Assembly (NCBI GenBank): GCA_020073085.1
Contig: JAIQFV010000010.1
Location: 124,001 to 188,000 of the forward strand
Reading direction: 5' to 3'
Length of the DNA: 64,000 nucleotides
Origin: Terriglobia bacterium
GTDB taxonomy: Bacteria > Acidobacteriota > Terriglobia > JAIQFV01
The number at the start of each line of letters is the position of its first letter. Within the stretch, counting starts at the first letter, position 1. The position numbers were made by a program, and so were the translations under genes. This document shows positions 58,056 to 64,000 of the stretch, piece by piece. Under the pieces are notes generated by a model. That model did no database searches, had not been told where the DNA came from, and saw only the letters and a program-made list of their open reading frames with translations.

Positions 58056-59314
58056 AATCCGCACGCCTTGGCAAAGATTCTCACAGGATGCAGCGCCTCG
58101 CGTCCCGTCCCCTGCTTGATCCGCAAGGCCGAGAGCGGACAATCCGTGGCAATGAACTCGGGCGCCGGTTCCTGCACTTCTTTCAACAGTGGTTGGGCGA
58201 GCTTGAGCGAGAGGTCATGGTACTGCTGTTTCATTCCCCAGGTCCCGTCCACCGCTGAACAGCGCTCCACCACCTGGACCCGGGCGCCGGCCAGTTGCAA
58301 AAGATCGCGTGATTTATAGCCCAGGTTTTGCGCCTTCAAATGGCACGACAGCTGATAGGACACCGTTCCGAGCTTGGAGACAAACTGGGTGTCCAGCGCC
58401 CCCTCTTGGTGCAACTTCATCAGATACTCGCAGCTGTCGAAGGTGTGGGCAGCGACCAGTCGGGCGTCCTCCGAGTTCAACAGGAAAGGATACTCCTGCT
58501 TGAACGTGTAGCTGCATGTCGGGCCGGGGATGACCACGTCGTATCCGTCCCGAACCTTTTCCGAAAGGAACCGGACATTCTCCGCGGCATCCTGAAGCGC
58601 GGTCTTCAAATCGCCGCCGTCCAAAGCCGGCATCCCGCAGCAGCGTTTGTAACCGTCCACGACTTCGATGCCGTTTTTCTCGAGGATACGAACCAGCGCT
58701 TTGCCGGTCTCCACGTCGCTGTAATTCACCGAACACGTGGAAAAGAGGGCGACCTTGCGCTTTTTGCCGACGGGTTTGCCATTCGCCCCCCGGCGCGGCT
58801 TCATCCATCGCGACAGGGTCTGCGACGCATAAGTGGGAAGGGGCCAACGGCGATGAATCCCAACCACCTTTTCCATGAGGAGACGGTGAAGCCCGTTCCG
58901 GCTCAGCCAGTTGAAGAGCGGGGCCGTCCAGCTTCCCAGTCGACCGATCAGGTCGGCCTGCGCGAGGAATTTGTCCTGAAACGACACTCCCTGATGACGG
59001 GCCTTCACCAGTTTGTCGCGAAGCATCATCCGCGGAAAATCGATCTTCCAGGCGTGGGGCGGGGTGTAGGGACAATGGTTGTAACACAGCTTGCACTGAA
59101 AACAGTCGTCCGCGATCACCTTCAAGTCTTCCGCGTTTAACTTTTCGGCGTCGCCGTCGACCCGTTCTTCATCGAGGCGATTGAACAACTCCGTAAACGA
59201 AGGGCACAGGTTGAAGCACCGCCGGCAACCGTTGCAGAGGTCGTAAACCCTGCGCTCCTCTTTCTCGATGGCTGCGGTGCTCCAGAATTGCTCGGATTGA
59301 AAGTCGTAACTCAT
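58052..59314 (-). CDS. GlpC-like iron-sulfur oxidoreductase
   Basis: 420 residues. Two [4Fe-4S] motifs occur at the N-terminus (CNGCRRCFNLCP, CFQCKLCYNHCP), and two CCG domains follow (KRCCGMPALDGG, and SCHLKAQN / ERCSAVDGTWGMK as a modified second). It resembles GlpC and the heterodisulfide-reductase-like HdrB family and probably passes electrons. GGAG lies 6 nt before ATG 59314; an earlier start at 59338 is open. It is coupled to DUF3501 by overlap and lies 181 nt downstream of the rubrerythrin gene; the four-gene order suggests a peroxide-reducing electron path to rubrerythrin (inference). Confidence 0.92.
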   Translation of the reverse strand: MSYDFQSEQFWSTAAIEKEERRVYDLCNGCRRCFNLCPSFTELFNRLDEERVDGDAEKLNAEDLKVIADDCFQCKLCYNHCPYTPPHAWKIDFPRMMLRDKLVKARHQGVSFQDKFLAQADLIGRLGSWTAPLFNWLSRNGLHRLLMEKVVGIHRRWPLPTYASQTLSRWMKPRRGANGKPVGKKRKVALFSTCSVNYSDVETGKALVRILEKNGIEVVDGYKRCCGMPALDGGDLKTALQDAAENVRFLSEKVRDGYDVVIPGPTCSYTFKQEYPFLLNSEDARLVAAHTFDSCEYLMKLHQEGALDTQFVSKLGTVSYQLSCHLKAQNLGYKSRDLLQLAGARVQVVERCSAVDGTWGMKQQYHDLSLKLAQPLLKEVQEPAPEFIATDCPLSALRIKQGTGREALHPVRIFAKACGL

Positions 59315-59495
59315 AGGGTCTCCGATTACCGTAGCCACAAATCTCCCGGACAGTGCGACGGCGTTTCGGCTCCAACGGAAAAAAGTATGGACGGGATAAG
59401 TTCAGAAAACCCCGGAGCGGCAATCCACCGGGGTGAATGGACCACCCCCCGGACGGATCGCTGCACCGAGGATCGAATGCGGTCACCGGCCCCCC

Positions 59496-59942
59496 TCAGG
59501 CGATGGCTTCCGAGGGTTCCTTCCCGGCAATGATGGTCAACCCCTTGGTGAACCGTCCCGCGTGAGACTTCTCGGCCTTGGCCAGGGTTTCAAACCATTC
59601 GGCGAGTTCGTTGAACCCTTCCGTGCGGGCCGTCTTCGCCATCCCGGGATACATCTCGGTGTATTCGTATGTCTCCCCCTCAATGGCCGATTTCAGATTG
59701 GCCTCGGTTGCGCCAATGGGAATTCCGGTCACGGGGTCGCCCACTTCTTTCAAGAAATCAAGGTGACCAAACGCATGCCCGGTTTCGGCCTCCGCCGTGT
59801 CCCGGAACAGGCCCCCGATATCCGGATAGCCTTCGATGTCGGCGCGGCGGGCGAAGTACAGGTAACGGCGATTCGCCTGCGATTCCCCTGCAAACGCATT
59901 CTTCAAGTTCTCATGACTCTTGGTGCCTTTCAGTGATGGCAT
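59496..59942 (-). CDS. Rubrerythrin (diiron domain only)
   Basis: 148 residues: the ferritin-like diiron domain without the C-terminal rubredoxin. Ligands are seen in [16 protein letters not shown] (Glu20), [15 protein letters not shown] (Glu/His), [14 protein letters not shown] (Glu) and [11 protein letters not shown] (Glu/His). Rubrerythrin reduces hydrogen peroxide in the cytoplasm; lack of rubredoxin means another electron donor is needed, possibly the Fe-S protein downstream. GAGGAGG lies 6 nt before the ATG. Confidence 0.94.
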   Translation of the reverse strand: MPSLKGTKSHENLKNAFAGESQANRRYLYFARRADIEGYPDIGGLFRDTAEAETGHAFGHLDFLKEVGDPVTGIPIGATEANLKSAIEGETYEYTEMYPGMAKTARTEGFNELAEWFETLAKAEKSHAGRFTKGLTIIAGKEPSEAIA

Positions 59943-60051
59943 ATGTCCTCCTCGGTGAATTCAGTTGAGAAACGGTAAGTGTCGGTGTCGAGCTGAATCC
60001 GCATGCCAAGGAACGATGTCGGCGTTCCCTAAGCCTAGCGCATTCCTCCCC

Positions 60052-60555
60052 TTATTCCAAGCGGTTCCTGCGTTTTCGGCGGGTGCTGCAACCGGCGCAG
60101 GATCCGCTGAACTCAAAATAATGATCTCGAATTTGGAAATCGAATTTCCGCGCAAACCGCGCGGTCAAGGTCTCGAAAGAACGATCTTCAATGTCGTCGA
60201 TCCTCCCGCACCGCTCACACACCAGATGGGCATGCGGCGACCGTTTCCCGTCAAAGCGCTGCCGGCTTCCCCCGGAAAAGATCCTCCTCGCCACCCCGAT
60301 CTGGGCGAACTGATCCAGGATTTGGTAGACCGTCCCGAGGCTCACCATGGGATGCTGCTTGCGGACCTCCGCAAACACCATATCGGGCGTGGGATGGTAA
60401 TTGTCGCGCTGCAGGACTTCGAACACGGCCAGTTTCTGCGGCGTCACGCGCATGCCATGGGGGTGCAAATGAGCGGCCAGGGTCACCCGGGGGTGATCCC
60501 GGGAACCCCTCCTCCCCTGGAGCTTAATACCCTTCTCTTCCTTATTCGGAATCAT
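60052..60555 (-). CDS. Fur-family regulator, PerR-like
   Basis: 167 residues. Winged HTH (HGMRVTPQKLAVFEVLQRDNYHPTPDMVFAEVRKQHPMVSLGTVYQILDQF) and dimerisation domain with HAHLVCERCGRIDDIED and FSGSCAGC (two CXXC zinc pairs); H37-like residues at HYFEFSG. PerR senses peroxide by metal-catalysed oxidation of His. The gene stands just upstream of rubrerythrin, so it probably controls the run. The ATG at 60555 lies 8 nt after a -10 (60564), with a palindrome over the start. The first 25 residues are rich in Arg/Lys/Gly and unusual. Confidence 0.9.
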   Translation of the reverse strand: MIPNKEEKGIKLQGRRGSRDHPRVTLAAHLHPHGMRVTPQKLAVFEVLQRDNYHPTPDMVFAEVRKQHPMVSLGTVYQILDQFAQIGVARRIFSGGSRQRFDGKRSPHAHLVCERCGRIDDIEDRSFETLTARFARKFDFQIRDHYFEFSGSCAGCSTRRKRRNRLE

Positions 60556-60592
60556 TCCTAGTAATAATAACCGGCCGCCCTGTCCTTGTCAA
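60547..60592 (-). promoter_or_regulatory. perR-like promoter with operator over the start site
   Basis: Minus strand: perfect -35 TTGACA (60587-60592), 17 nt, TATTAT (60564-60569), then the palindrome GGAATGATTCC (60548-60558) around the predicted +1 and the ATG. TAGGAAT-g-ATTCCGA fits a 7-1-7 Fur/PerR-type box with one mismatch between half-sites. This predicts a nearly leaderless mRNA with autorepression. Confidence 0.65.
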
Positions 60593-61035
60593 GCGAATTT
60601 GTTCCCGGGACAGTTGAGCAGCGACAACAGCGCGAGGGCGTCCCTCTGAACTCGTCTGAACGCGAAGCAACTGCAATTCAGACAGAAGTGTTGGGCAAGA
60701 AGTAATGGGGGTCAGGCCCGAATGGTGCTTACTTAAGAAATTGAGCTCTTGATTCATCCCCTTCCCCGAAGGGGAAGTCTTCAATAGCCCAGGGTTGGCC
60801 GCCTCGCGGCCTACCCTGGGTGGGGATCACCCCAAAAGAAGAAGGAACCCTGAACATGGTCTTGGAAGCATTGAGGGTCAGACTGGGACATTGGACAAAT
60901 TATCACTTTGGCTGTTTCAGTGGCGTCAGGACCACATCATTCCGGTCTTTATTTCACCCAAGAGAGTATAATCTAGAGTTGCAAGAGGTCGATCGGATCC
61001 CCCGTTGACAACCCTTCCCCCGATGCGGAGTCTGT

Positions 61036-61254
61036 ATGCCGAGGCCATGGCGCATTCAGTGGGAGGGGTGCTGGTATCACGTCACTTTCTGGGAGAGGAA
61101 TGTGGGTCCCTGTGCCGAACGATTTAAAAGCACCCCGATTTATCGGGGTGTTAAACTATCCCCCATCGCCATTGAACCGATTCATCGGTTTCCTTTCACG
61201 AAGCCGTTGAAACGGCTGCGATTCGATTTTGGTGGCGATTTGCCACCCCGATGA
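61036..61254 (+). pseudogene. Remnant of a REP-associated tyrosine transposase (RAYT/IS200-like)
   Basis: MPRPWRIQWEGCWYHVTFWE is the characteristic N-terminus of RAYT (Y1_Tnp) transposases (MPRPLRIEYPGAWYHVT...). The frame is then lost: the following residues are encoded by palindromes and no HUH or catalytic Tyr part is found. So only about 20-25 codons remain. The rest of the open frame to 61254 is not protein-like. Confidence 0.75.
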
Positions 61255-61263
61255 ATCGGGGTG
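61131..61263. repeat. Cluster of five perfect palindromes
   Basis: Within 133 nt: CACCCCGAT-TT-ATCGGGGTG (61131-61150), AACCGAT-TC-ATCGGTT (61175-61190), AGCCGTT-GA-AACGGCT (61202-61217), GGTGGC-GATTT-GCCACC (61231-61247) and CACCCCGAT-GA-ATCGGGGTG (61244-61263). Four have a 2-nt centre and 7-9 bp arms; the outer two are the same repeat. Confidence 0.9.
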
Positions 61264-61528
61264 CTGTCGGAATCCACTCTCGAAGCACCCTGGCTTAATT
61301 GGGTGTTTACCAAGCTCCTCACCACTCGTTGGGATTGTCGGCGCCTGATCCGAATTCTCTAAATCACAACGTCCAAGAATCCGGCATCGTGGGTATGGCA
61401 TCTTTACAACAAATCAAAAACGAAACCTCAGTCGTTGTTGAAAGAGTTGTTGAAAGAAGGAATGACAGGAAGAGCAGAATTGATTATAATGCCCGACTGT
61501 TCATCACCACAGGGAGGGCTCAACGAGT

Positions 61529-61672
61529 ATGCGGGAACGACAGAAAGAAATTCGGCGCCGGCGGCATCGCCGCGTCAAACACATCAAACAGCGCACCCGG
61601 GCATTGAACGCGCAACATGCCAAGGTATCGCCTGCTCCAGAACCCCCTGCGGCCACCTCCGCTCCCGAGTAA
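61529..61672 (+). CDS. Small basic protein of 47 residues
   Basis: Position 61529 has an ATG with GGGAGGG 10 nt upstream; the frame reads MRERQKEIRRRRHRRVKHIK, then QRTRALNAQHAKVSPAPEPP and a short acidic-neutral tail AATSAPE before TAA. The Arg-rich start (RERQKEIRRRRHRRVKH) resembles short proteins of Planctomycetota and Acidobacteriota annotated as DUF6800 or hypothetical, probably nucleic-acid or ribosome binding. It is close to the ThiF-like gene but on the opposite strand. Being short, it needs comparison with other genomes. Confidence 0.6.
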   Translation: MRERQKEIRRRRHRRVKHIKQRTRALNAQHAKVSPAPEPPAATSAPE

Positions 61673-61715
61673 CCGGCTGCAGAGCCATTTGCATTCTTGA
61701 TTGACCTGCCCGGGT

Positions 61716-62747
61716 TCAACTACCCACATATTTTGCATACAGCGACTTTGCCACAGCGGGGTCTTGTGTCCCCTGGACGATGGCGCGTCCGTCGGCAAAC
61801 ACGCTCAGAGTCACCTCGTTGAGGAGGCAACGAACCAGGTAGGGATTGGATTGGACCGCCCCCGCCGCGGCGAGCTTTTTCTCCAGCTCCGGAATCGACA
61901 GTTCCATGGGCCGTGCCGGCAATACCTCGACGGCATTGCGCCCGCACAGCCGAAATGTCCGGGAAGTGCTCCGGGCTTCCAGAAACTCGAAGCGGCCTTG
62001 ACCACACGCCACGCATCCTGTTCCTTCACGCGCCCGTTTCAAATCCACTTCGCGGAACGAGTTTCGCCAGACGTCAAATGACCGGAAGGAGCGACAGACC
62101 TGATCCGTCTGTCCCACCAGAACCTTCATGGCTTCAGCGACCTGAAAACTCGCTACCATCGCGACCGCCGGCGCAATCACTCCCGCCGTCTCGCAGGTGG
62201 GAGCGCTTCCCACCGGCGGGGGCTCTTCGAAGAGGCAGCGAAGGCATGGGGTGACCCCCGGAAGGACAACCATGACAGCTCCCTCGCTGGCCACGGCCGC
62301 CCCATAAATCCACGGCACCTTCAGCTTCACGCAGGCATCGTTGATCAAGAACCGTGTTTCAAAATTGTCGGTCCCGTCGATCACCAGGCTCGAATTCCGG
62401 ACCAGGTGCTCGATGTTGGACGCATTGGCATCCAGCACCAGGCCTCTGATCTTAATTGTCGAATTAATGCCCCTGAGTTTCTTTTCAGCCGCCACGGCCT
62501 TCGGCCAATGGCCCGCAGCGTCCTGTTCATCGAAGAGGATCTGACGCTGAAGGTTCGATTCCTCCACGAAATCGCGGTCCACCAAAACCAGGTTGCCCAT
62601 GCCCGCCCGGGCGCACAATTCAGCCGACACCGTTCCCAGGGCACCCAGGCCGAGAATGAGGACTCGCGAGCGCGAAAGACGTTCCTGTCCCTCATGGCCA
62701 ATCGGCTCGAAGAGAATTTGCCTGGAATAGCGGTTCAATTCAGACAT
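61716..62747 (-). CDS. ThiF/MoeB/HesA-type adenylyltransferase with extra C-terminal domain
   Basis: 343 residues. The Rossmann GLGALGT, the RYSRQILFEPIGHEGQ start and GTDNFETRFLINDACVKLKVPWIYG are E1-superfamily signatures; zinc is held by CLRC and CVACG. These enzymes adenylate the C-terminal Gly of a ubiquitin-like sulfur carrier for thiamin or molybdopterin synthesis. The last 70-80 residues (RLCGRNAVEVLPARPMELSIPELEKKLAAAG...LLNEVTLSVFADGRAIVQGTQDPAVAKSLYAKYVG) are not rhodanese but a small alpha/beta domain. No ThiS or MoaD gene is adjacent. Confidence 0.9.
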   Translation of the reverse strand: MSELNRYSRQILFEPIGHEGQERLSRSRVLILGLGALGTVSAELCARAGMGNLVLVDRDFVEESNLQRQILFDEQDAAGHWPKAVAAEKKLRGINSTIKIRGLVLDANASNIEHLVRNSSLVIDGTDNFETRFLINDACVKLKVPWIYGAAVASEGAVMVVLPGVTPCLRCLFEEPPPVGSAPTCETAGVIAPAVAMVASFQVAEAMKVLVGQTDQVCRSFRSFDVWRNSFREVDLKRAREGTGCVACGQGRFEFLEARSTSRTFRLCGRNAVEVLPARPMELSIPELEKKLAAAGAVQSNPYLVRCLLNEVTLSVFADGRAIVQGTQDPAVAKSLYAKYVGS

Positions 62748-62844
62748 GTTATTCGTCCAACAACATCAGGGAGAACCCGACGAAAAAGCCCGGGCATTCT
62801 CTCCCACTCCGCGCGTGGCTGGCAGAAAATAACGGCCGACGAGA

Positions 62845-63537
62845 TTAGAACGAAAACACGATCCCCTTCCCTTTGCGGGCCGAGAATTTTTGTTGTACGA
62901 AAGAATAGAGCCGGGCCGGGCGATGGACACCGGCCATGCGCCGCTCCGAGCATCCGCTCAGGATATCCAGCTGAGTCAGCTTCTTTCGGAAGTTACGCTT
63001 GTCGATCTTTCGACCCAGGATGATCTCGTAGACTCGCTGCAGTTCCGTCAGGGTAAATTTTTCAGGCAGCAACTGAAATCCAATATTGGAGTATCCCAGT
63101 TTATTTCTCAGCCGGTCCAGCGCGCAGAGAAGGATCTCGCGGTGGTCGAATGCGAGGCGAGGCAACCGTCGCACAGAAAACCAGCGGGCCTCCCGGGCAT
63201 CGTCGGAGGCGTGGACCTCGGCGAGACTCGCGCAGATCAGAGAGAAATAAGCAACGGTGATCACCCGCGTCCGGGGATCGCGGCCAGGCGCTCCAAAAGT
63301 GTAGAGCTGCTCAAGATAAACTCCGGAGACGTTGGTTTCTTCTTTCAATTCACGGAGGGCCGCTTCTTCCAGCGATTCCCGGGGGCCGACAAAACCACCC
63401 GGAATCGCCCATCGCCCTTGAAAGGGAGGGTTCTTTCGCTGGATCAGAAGGACCTTGAGATGGCCCCTGATCACGGTAAAGAGCACCACGTCGACAGTCA
63501 CCGCCGGTCGAGGGTATTTTCTGTTTTTCTGTTCCAT
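62845..63537 (-). CDS. nrtR: NrtR-like Nudix transcriptional regulator
   Basis: 230 residues: Nudix domain (about 10-140) with PRPAVTVDVVLFTVIRGHLKVLLIQRKNPPFQGRWAIPGGFV and box GX5EX7REUXEEXGU (GFVGPRESLEEAALRELKEETNV, Gly of EExG changed to Asn), then a winged helix (about 155-225, EKFTLTELQRVYEIILGRKIDKRNFRKKLTQL) of the NrtR group. NrtR proteins sense ADP-ribose and repress NAD genes. The gene follows a nicotinamidase-like gene by 39 nt on the same strand, which supports an NAD role. It could also be a catalytic ADP-ribose pyrophosphatase with regulator domain. Confidence 0.9.
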   Translation of the reverse strand: MEQKNRKYPRPAVTVDVVLFTVIRGHLKVLLIQRKNPPFQGRWAIPGGFVGPRESLEEAALRELKEETNVSGVYLEQLYTFGAPGRDPRTRVITVAYFSLICASLAEVHASDDAREARWFSVRRLPRLAFDHREILLCALDRLRNKLGYSNIGFQLLPEKFTLTELQRVYEIILGRKIDKRNFRKKLTQLDILSGCSERRMAGVHRPARLYSFVQQKFSARKGKGIVFSF

Positions 63538-63576
63538 AGTAGGGCGTAACAGGAGAAGGGGGACGTCGACATGGCC

Positions 63577-64000
63577 TCAAGCCCGGGCCGTCAAGCCGAG
63601 GGTCCCCAGTGCGTTCAAAATGTAGTCCGTCGTCACCAACTCAGCTCCACACGTGTGCATCGCCTCAAGCGCGGCTGCCCCGCTCTGGGGGGCGACCGCC
63701 GCCACTGCATCCTCCACCAGGAGCACTGCCTGGCCACGCTTCAGCAACCCCAGCACGGCGGCCTTGACGCAATAATCGGTGGCCACGCCGTAGACGACAA
63801 ACTTGCGGCCCTTCATTTTTGCAATCAGCCCATCAGCGCAAGGGTTCGAAAAGATATCAAATTTCCGCTTCTCGAGAATGATCTGGTCCGCATCGGCTTG
63901 CTGTACCGCCTTCCACGCCGATGGCGCATCACTGACGATCAGCGGCTTTCTGCCCGTAGTCTCTGCGATCTTCCTTTGCCCGGGGGTTCCCGCCACGCAA
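63577..64000 (-). CDS. Nicotinamidase-like cysteine hydrolase (N-terminus beyond window edge)
   Basis: About 140 C-terminal residues; the frame is open to the right edge and the codon before VAGTPGQRKIAE is TGC, which fits the family's HC(V/I).GTPG(Q/A). IILEKRKFDIFSN carries the catalytic Lys, and VYGVATDYCVKAAVLGLLKRG holds the cis-peptide and catalytic Cys. The catalytic Asp lies outside. It probably hydrolyses nicotinamide to nicotinic acid, the first step of NAD salvage. The following gene is NrtR-like, so one operon with autoregulation is likely. Confidence 0.87.
   Translation of the reverse strand, partial: CVAGTPGQRKIAETTGRKPLIVSDAPSAWKAVQQADADQIILEKRKFDIFSNPCADGLIAKMKGRKFVVYGVATDYCVKAAVLGLLKRGQAVLLVEDAVAAVAPQSGAAALEAMHTCGAELVTTDYILNALGTLGLTARA

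Larger units (their letters stand above)
60593..61528. other. Non-coding stretch with transposase remnant, 936 nt
   Basis: No intact gene. It begins with generic spacer containing AATGGGGGTCAGGCC (60705-60719), a phrase common at the ends of RAYT-type repeat elements, then a TATAAT (60967-60972) without a clear -35, a transposase start (61036) and a palindrome cluster (61131-61263). Confidence 0.5.

Overview
The window looks like one stretch of chromosome from a Gram-negative (diderm), moderately GC-rich bacterium. The gene mix best fits an Acidobacteriota-type genome: secreted S9 peptidases, tandem MacB-like permeases, ApgM-type phosphoglycerate mutase, DUF512, DUF2721 and DUF3501 proteins, DinB, HslUV and an exopolyphosphatase/CHAD group. 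That assignment is an inference; no rRNA, tRNA, prophage, CRISPR array or intact transposon is seen. Most genes have purine-rich ribosome binding sites and ATG, GTG or TTG starts. Three genes (NhaR-like, lipid phosphatase, PerR-like) have a sigma-70-type promoter so close to the ATG that the mRNA should be leaderless.

Layout. 1-5 kb: an AMP-ligase cut by the left edge, prolyl oligopeptidase, Nudix hydrolase and PAP2 phosphatase. 5-12 kb: GyrI-like protein, CHAD protein, two thymidylate-kinase-like proteins, Ppx/GppA-HD phosphatase and a SixA-like phosphatase, probably a polyphosphate or phosphate-signalling group. 12-17 kb: ApgM, membrane diguanylate cyclase, CorC/CNNM transporter, SH3-like secreted protein. 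17-22 kb: an envelope run of class A PBP, exported isoaspartyl methyltransferase and HtrA protease. 22-31 kb: NhaR-like regulator facing HPF, then universal stress protein, P-type ATPase, DedA-like protein, PAP2 phosphatase and a PDZ/radical-SAM DUF512 protein. 31-38.5 kb: a six-gene export operon with one membrane fusion protein, one ATPase and four permeases in an alternating A-B-A-B order. 38.6-45.4 kb: HslV, HslU, FN3 lipoprotein, FAH-family hydrolase, transaldolase-like aldolase and acyl-CoA carboxyltransferase.

45-54.5 kb: a palindrome array, small membrane and secreted proteins, DinB, an unknown conserved protein, L,D-transpeptidase, a second S9 peptidase with an extra C-terminal domain, DUF2721, a stand-alone sigma region 4 protein and a secreted hypothetical protein. 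54.6-60.6 kb: Lon-N protein, a small unknown, superoxide dismutase, a PuuD-like membrane protein, and a peroxide-defence run PerR - rubrerythrin - Fe-S protein - DUF3501. 60.6-64 kb: a REP-associated transposase remnant carrying five perfect palindromes, a 47-residue basic protein, a ThiF/MoeB-type activating enzyme, and an NrtR-like regulator beside a nicotinamidase cut by the right edge.

The most unusual signals are the alternating permease modules, the short palindrome families with a 2-nt centre (45.4 and 61.2 kb), two copies of a TTGAGC-17-TATACT promoter with long leaders, and leaderless promoters overlapped by operator-like palindromes.
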